Assembly: GCA_965243145.1 (NCBI GenBank)
Contig: CBDEUB010000002.1
Location: 1,116,001 to 1,180,000 of the forward strand
Direction of reading: 5' to 3'
Length of the DNA: 64,000 bases
DNA from: CBDBLK01 sp965243145
GTDB taxonomy: Bacteria > Bdellovibrionota > Bacteriovoracia > Bacteriovoracales > Bacteriovoracaceae
The notes under the pieces were generated by a model, which was given only the letters and a program-made list of their open reading frames with translations, did not search any database and was not told the origin of the DNA. This document shows positions 61,040 through 64,000 of this stretch, piece by piece (within the stretch, counting starts at the first letter, position 1; the number at the start of each line of letters is the position of its first letter). A program made the translations under genes and the position numbers.

Positions 61040-61263
61040 TATTCCTCCAATGAATAGGGATCAAGCACCAGACCTTTTAATCATAAATTAATTTTATTTA
61101 TATAACAGGCCATAAAATCACTTTTTTTTTCTTACTTTGGTAACTTCAATCGATCTCAAATTCGGCCCATATTTTTGGCCAAACCAACTTACTTTATGCA
61201 GCAGACAATTGAAATAATGCACACCAAAAAAATGAAAAGTTCTTTAATTATCAATATTTACAA

Positions 61264-61272
61264 AATAAACGC
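61264..61272. repeat. 9-bp target duplication of the IS element (left)
   Basis: AATAAACGC, exactly repeated at 62359-62367. Confidence 0.92.
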
Positions 61273-62358
61273 GGCCTTGTTGCGTAAATGAGGCAGGTTA
61301 AAGCGTTGAAATAAGAGGAAAATGCCGGCATCCTATATTTTGGAAAAAAGCAAGGAGGCCGGCGATGTCAAAGGTAGCATATAAAATCCAAAATTGGAGT
61401 CAATATAATCGTGCCCTCATCAATCGAGGCAATATCACCCTATGGTTTAATGAGGATGCCATCCAATCCTGGTTTGCTGACACGGAAAGTCGGAAAGGGA
61501 GGCCATATTTTTTTAGCGAAACTTGCATCCTCTTATGCCTCACCCTCCGCGCTCGATTCAACCTTCCCCTGCGCACCACTCAAGGTTTGATTGAAGGACT
61601 CTTTGAACAGTTGGGTTTGGCGCTACCTGTGCCCAGCTATACCCAGCTTTGCCGTCGCTCCAGCAGTATCAAAATTCCCTCCAAGGCCAAGAATATCCGC
61701 AGGCCTATTAATGTTGTGGTGGATTCCACTGGCCTTAAAGTGTACGGGGAAGGGGAATGGAAAATGAGGATTCATGGGAAATCGAAAAGGCGGACTTGGC
61801 GCAAGCTGCATTTGGCAGTGAATCCCCAATCGTTTGAGATAGTGTCGATGGAATTAACAGAGTCAAATAGAACGGATGGAAAAACGCTTCCGAGTTTGAT
61901 TAAAGATATTCCCCAAATTAAAGAAGCGTTTGCGGATGCGGCGTATATGTATAGGGAATGTTTTGAGTCGATAGATGCCAAAGGAGGGAAGGCGATTATT
62001 GATTTGCGAGGGGGAACTTCGCTGGCGCGAGCGCCTACGCCAGGTTTGGCACAGAGGAATAGGATAGTGAGAGAACTTTGGGAGAGTTCGAGTAAGAGGA
62101 GTTGGAAGAAGAGAGTGGGTTATCACAGGCGGAGTTTAGTGGAAACCCAGATGTTCCGCTTTAAAAAGCTGCTAGGGCCTTCGCTGTTGTCGAGGAAGAT
62201 GGCCACCCAGGTGGCGGAAGCAGAGATAAAGACGATGGTGCTGAATTGTATGACTCGTCTCGGAATGCCTCGGACTATGGCCATTCCCACTGGATAGCAA
62301 AATTTTTCCTTTCCTGTGGGGCCTCCGCAACTCTAATCCCGATTTATGCAACAAGGCC
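61273..62358 (+). mobile_element. Intact IS5-family (IS903-type) insertion sequence, 1086 bp
   Basis: Terminal inverted repeats of 17 bp: GGCCTTGTTGCGTAAAT at the left, and revcomp GGCCTTGTTGCATAAAT at the right, one mismatch. The terminus closely resembles that of IS903, and the 9-bp target duplication and ~1.1 kb length agree with that subgroup. The single transposase frame is uninterrupted. Perfect duplications suggest recent insertion. Confidence 0.93.
61365..62297 (+). CDS. IS5-family transposase (DDE)
   Basis: A 310-residue DDE transposase: INVVVDSTGLKVYGEGEW (first Asp, near 125), KEAFADAAYM (second Asp, near 190) and GYHRRSLVETQMFRFKKLLG (Glu, near 262, with the Y-(2)-R-(3)-E signature). 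It cuts and joins at the inverted repeats. CAAGGAGG precedes the ATG. The full family length suggests that it is active. Confidence 0.95.
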   Translation: MSKVAYKIQNWSQYNRALINRGNITLWFNEDAIQSWFADTESRKGRPYFFSETCILLCLTLRARFNLPLRTTQGLIEGLFEQLGLALPVPSYTQLCRRSSSIKIPSKAKNIRRPINVVVDSTGLKVYGEGEWKMRIHGKSKRRTWRKLHLAVNPQSFEIVSMELTESNRTDGKTLPSLIKDIPQIKEAFADAAYMYRECFESIDAKGGKAIIDLRGGTSLARAPTPGLAQRNRIVRELWESSSKRSWKKRVGYHRRSLVETQMFRFKKLLGPSLLSRKMATQVAEAEIKTMVLNCMTRLGMPRTMAIPTG

Positions 62359-62367
62359 AATAAACGC
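62359..62367. repeat. 9-bp target duplication of the IS element (right)
   Basis: AATAAACGC, matching 61264-61272. Confidence 0.92.
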
Positions 62368-62654
62368 GAGACAATTTTGCGCCAAATGGAGGAGACGGGC
62401 GGATTTTATAACTCAATGCAGCAATGGGTAATAATACAATGCAAAAAACCACTCTAACTAATTGAATCTACTAACCTTTTACCAACCCGAGCAATCATGC
62501 GCTCTGCGTTCTATTTTGAGTCAAAAGGGGCCATTTTCGCTTGCTCTAGCCCATTTTTAGCCCATAGATTGGGCCATGGGTTGCAAGAAGAATGGCCCTT
62601 TTTTGTGCTAAGTTTTGAGTTTAAAAGGGCCTTAGTTCCACTTTTTTATAAAAA
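62368..62654. other. Non-coding DNA between the IS and the DUF2235 gene
   Basis: No gene seen. Five GGCC occur between about 62525 and 62660. A stretch near 62497-62536 (GCAATCATGCGCTCTGCG, then TGAGTCAAAAGG) is loosely repeated near 63861-63908 on the other side of the DUF2235 gene, possibly marking the edges of an inserted segment. Confidence 0.5.
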
Positions 62655-63752
62655 TCATTGAGGCCTAGTTATTTCTTTTAGTTTGTTGGAAAATTCTCTA
62701 AGTCCCCTTATCCCTATTCTTGAATGTTCCTCAATTTCTCCATTTTCAAGCATGATTCTATATTTTATATCTCGCAATGCAAGTGGACGATATTTAGGAA
62801 CATTCTCGAAACGCTCGTGAATAGTGTGATGAATAATAGGAATGGCATCACCAGATGGCCTATCGTTTTCATCGACTCGAACTTGCCTTGTAGCAATTGT
62901 TATTTTTTCTAAGAGTTTGTTTCGTTTCGTCGTATGTATCGTCCCTGTTGGTAAAGGGTGTATCTCTATATCGTCAAGGGTAATTTTTCTTTCGTTCTCA
63001 TTTTCATTTATTCTCGAATAATCAATTTCTTGAGGTTCCAATATTGATAAGTGATTATCCCTCTTAATTTCATCACACATAAACTTTAGAGTAATATCGG
63101 ATAACCCATCAAACCAATACCCTCCTCCAATGTCGGAATGAGCACCTGCAAACCATACTTCTTTCACTCTATTATTCTTATTGAAAAGCGTAGGCTGAAA
63201 CAAAACTCGATTTTCGTCCAAGGAAACTAAATGTAATGCGCATTTTATATGATCTCCTATATCTCCATTTTCAAATAAAATTGTACTTTCTGGGAGCGTA
63301 TCTTTATCAAGGTCGCGCGACCCTTTAATGACTGCTACGGTATCAAATACACCAAGAAATTCTACAGCATCGACTTCATTACAATACTCTCTTATTTTTG
63401 CTGCAAATATCCTGGCGAGTGCCGCCCCTCGACTAAATCCAAATATATAGATTTTATCTCCCTTTTGATAAGATTTTTTTAAATCTTGTGTGGCCTCATC
63501 TAAAATATCTTCCCTATCTCCCCATGACGGAGCTAAAGTAGCGTTGATCCATTGTGTAATTTTCCAACCACGAGTCCCTACTCCTGAATAATAAAAACTT
63601 TTTTGATCTTTGAAAGCGCTGTATTCATTGTCTATGCCGCCTCCAAATAGGAGGTGCAATTTTGGGATATTGCTAATACTTGTGTCGTTAGAAAAATCCC
63701 CGGCATCTTCTGGGTCGTTAAGAGTTCCATCAAAACAAAAAATCAGTTTCAT
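62655..63752 (-). CDS. DUF2235 protein (Tle1-like alpha/beta-hydrolase/phospholipase domain)
   Basis: A 365-residue protein of the DUF2235 family: KLIFCFDGTLNDPEDAG at the start, nucleophile elbow IYIFGFSRGAALARIFAAKI (Ser near residue 108), FLGVFDTVAVIKGS and VWFAGAHSDIGGGYW. The fold is shared with the Tle1 phospholipase effectors of type VI secretion, but many stand-alone members exist. No VgrG, PAAR or immunity gene is adjacent. The DNA is AT-rich and looks acquired. Confidence 0.88.
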   Translation of the reverse strand: MKLIFCFDGTLNDPEDAGDFSNDTSISNIPKLHLLFGGGIDNEYSAFKDQKSFYYSGVGTRGWKITQWINATLAPSWGDREDILDEATQDLKKSYQKGDKIYIFGFSRGAALARIFAAKIREYCNEVDAVEFLGVFDTVAVIKGSRDLDKDTLPESTILFENGDIGDHIKCALHLVSLDENRVLFQPTLFNKNNRVKEVWFAGAHSDIGGGYWFDGLSDITLKFMCDEIKRDNHLSILEPQEIDYSRINENENERKITLDDIEIHPLPTGTIHTTKRNKLLEKITIATRQVRVDENDRPSGDAIPIIHHTIHERFENVPKYRPLALRDIKYRIMLENGEIEEHSRIGIRGLREFSNKLKEITRPQ

Positions 63753-64000
63753 AATTCCTCCCCAAAATAGCGTTACTAAGCACCGCTCCCAAATAATTAG
63801 GTTTTCAAGCTAGCAGAAATAACTGATTTTGTCAAGCATTATTTATTGATTTTTCATTAATCCAAGCAAATATATGCTCCGCATTTACACAATATGAGTC
63901 AAAAGGCCCTTTTTTACGCCAAATTTTCTTGAAATGAGGACTGGCCTTTGGATAGGGAGTACGGTTCTATGGGTTTATAGAACACCGCATATAAAGGAGA
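63753..64000. other. Intergenic end of window with a hairpin and a ribosome-site-like end
   Basis: Contains the second copy of the loose repeat noted at 62497, then a stem GTTCTAT/ATAGAAC (63964-63983) and AAAGGAGA at the last bases, which probably serves a gene starting just outside the window. Confidence 0.45.

Noticed and set aside
62655..63752. Type VI secretion effector with immunity gene
   Set aside because: The DUF2235 domain is shared with Tle1 effectors, but no VgrG, PAAR, adaptor or immunity-like gene is adjacent in the window.

Overview
The window reads as chromosomal DNA from a Gram-negative, diderm, flagellated and piliated bacterium. It carries PilT, an LPS heptosyltransferase, BamD-like and porin-like outer-membrane proteins, CsrA/FliW, many lipobox and signal-peptide proteins, an Aap-type amino-acid ABC transporter, a eukaryotic-type glutamine synthetase II and SdhCAB. 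The density of secreted proteases and secreted unknowns would suit a Bdellovibrio-like or Oligoflexia-like lineage, but that is inference; there is no rRNA here. TTG starts and 1-4 base gene overlaps are common. The tetranucleotide GGCC is strikingly frequent, even in AT-rich intergenic DNA.

Layout. 1-7 kb: DUF4143 ATPase fragment, pilT, heptosyltransferase, LysM lytic transglycosylase, J-domain protein, glnII. 7-10.6 kb: a caspase-like (C13) protease broken at a homopolymer, a small secreted protein and two pentapeptide-repeat proteins that follow the aapJQMP operon (10.6-14.7 kb). 14.8-25.3 kb: multicopper oxidase with a barrel-like C-terminal extension, a nuclease-like protein, a Cys-rich pilin-like surface protein out of frame at a poly-C tract, DsbD, DUF493, a metzincin and an ankyrin protein. 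25.3-26.5 kb: AT-rich Panacea/membrane-protein pair and tRNA-Asn. 26.5-33 kb: AstD-like dehydrogenase, a BatE-like/CNBD/AI-2E/BamD/TPR operon, fliW and csrA. 33-37.4 kb: two paralogous winged-helix regulators in inverted orientation around a MunI-like restriction-modification module, plus a hydrolase. 37.5-43.7 kb: porin-like barrel, queE, a tandem duplication of an unknown secreted protein, SprT-like peptidase. 43.7-47.5 kb: sdhCAB bracketed by inverted copies of a short palindromic element. 47.5-64 kb: secreted unknowns, NYN protein, Rpn nuclease with a duplicated C-terminal cassette, two RCC1-repeat lipoproteins on either side of an integrase, DUF1640-like proteins, a surface-polysaccharide-type protein overlapping tRNA-Val, a third regulator paralogue, an intact IS903-type element and a DUF2235 protein.

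The most unusual feature is a family of short palindromic elements (four copies: 7014-7251, 9706-9874, 43714-43840, 47345-47507). They have terminal inverted repeats, compensatory hairpin changes and, in all four copies, an open frame in the same register. One copy has inserted with an exact 8-bp target duplication three codons into a pentapeptide-repeat gene and added exactly 59 sense codons, much as Rickettsia palindromic elements do. Second is a set of long homopolymers in genes (A10 in the C13 protease, C9 in the Cys-rich protein, G9 in the FliW tail), which suggests phase-variable or slippage-controlled expression unless they are assembly errors.
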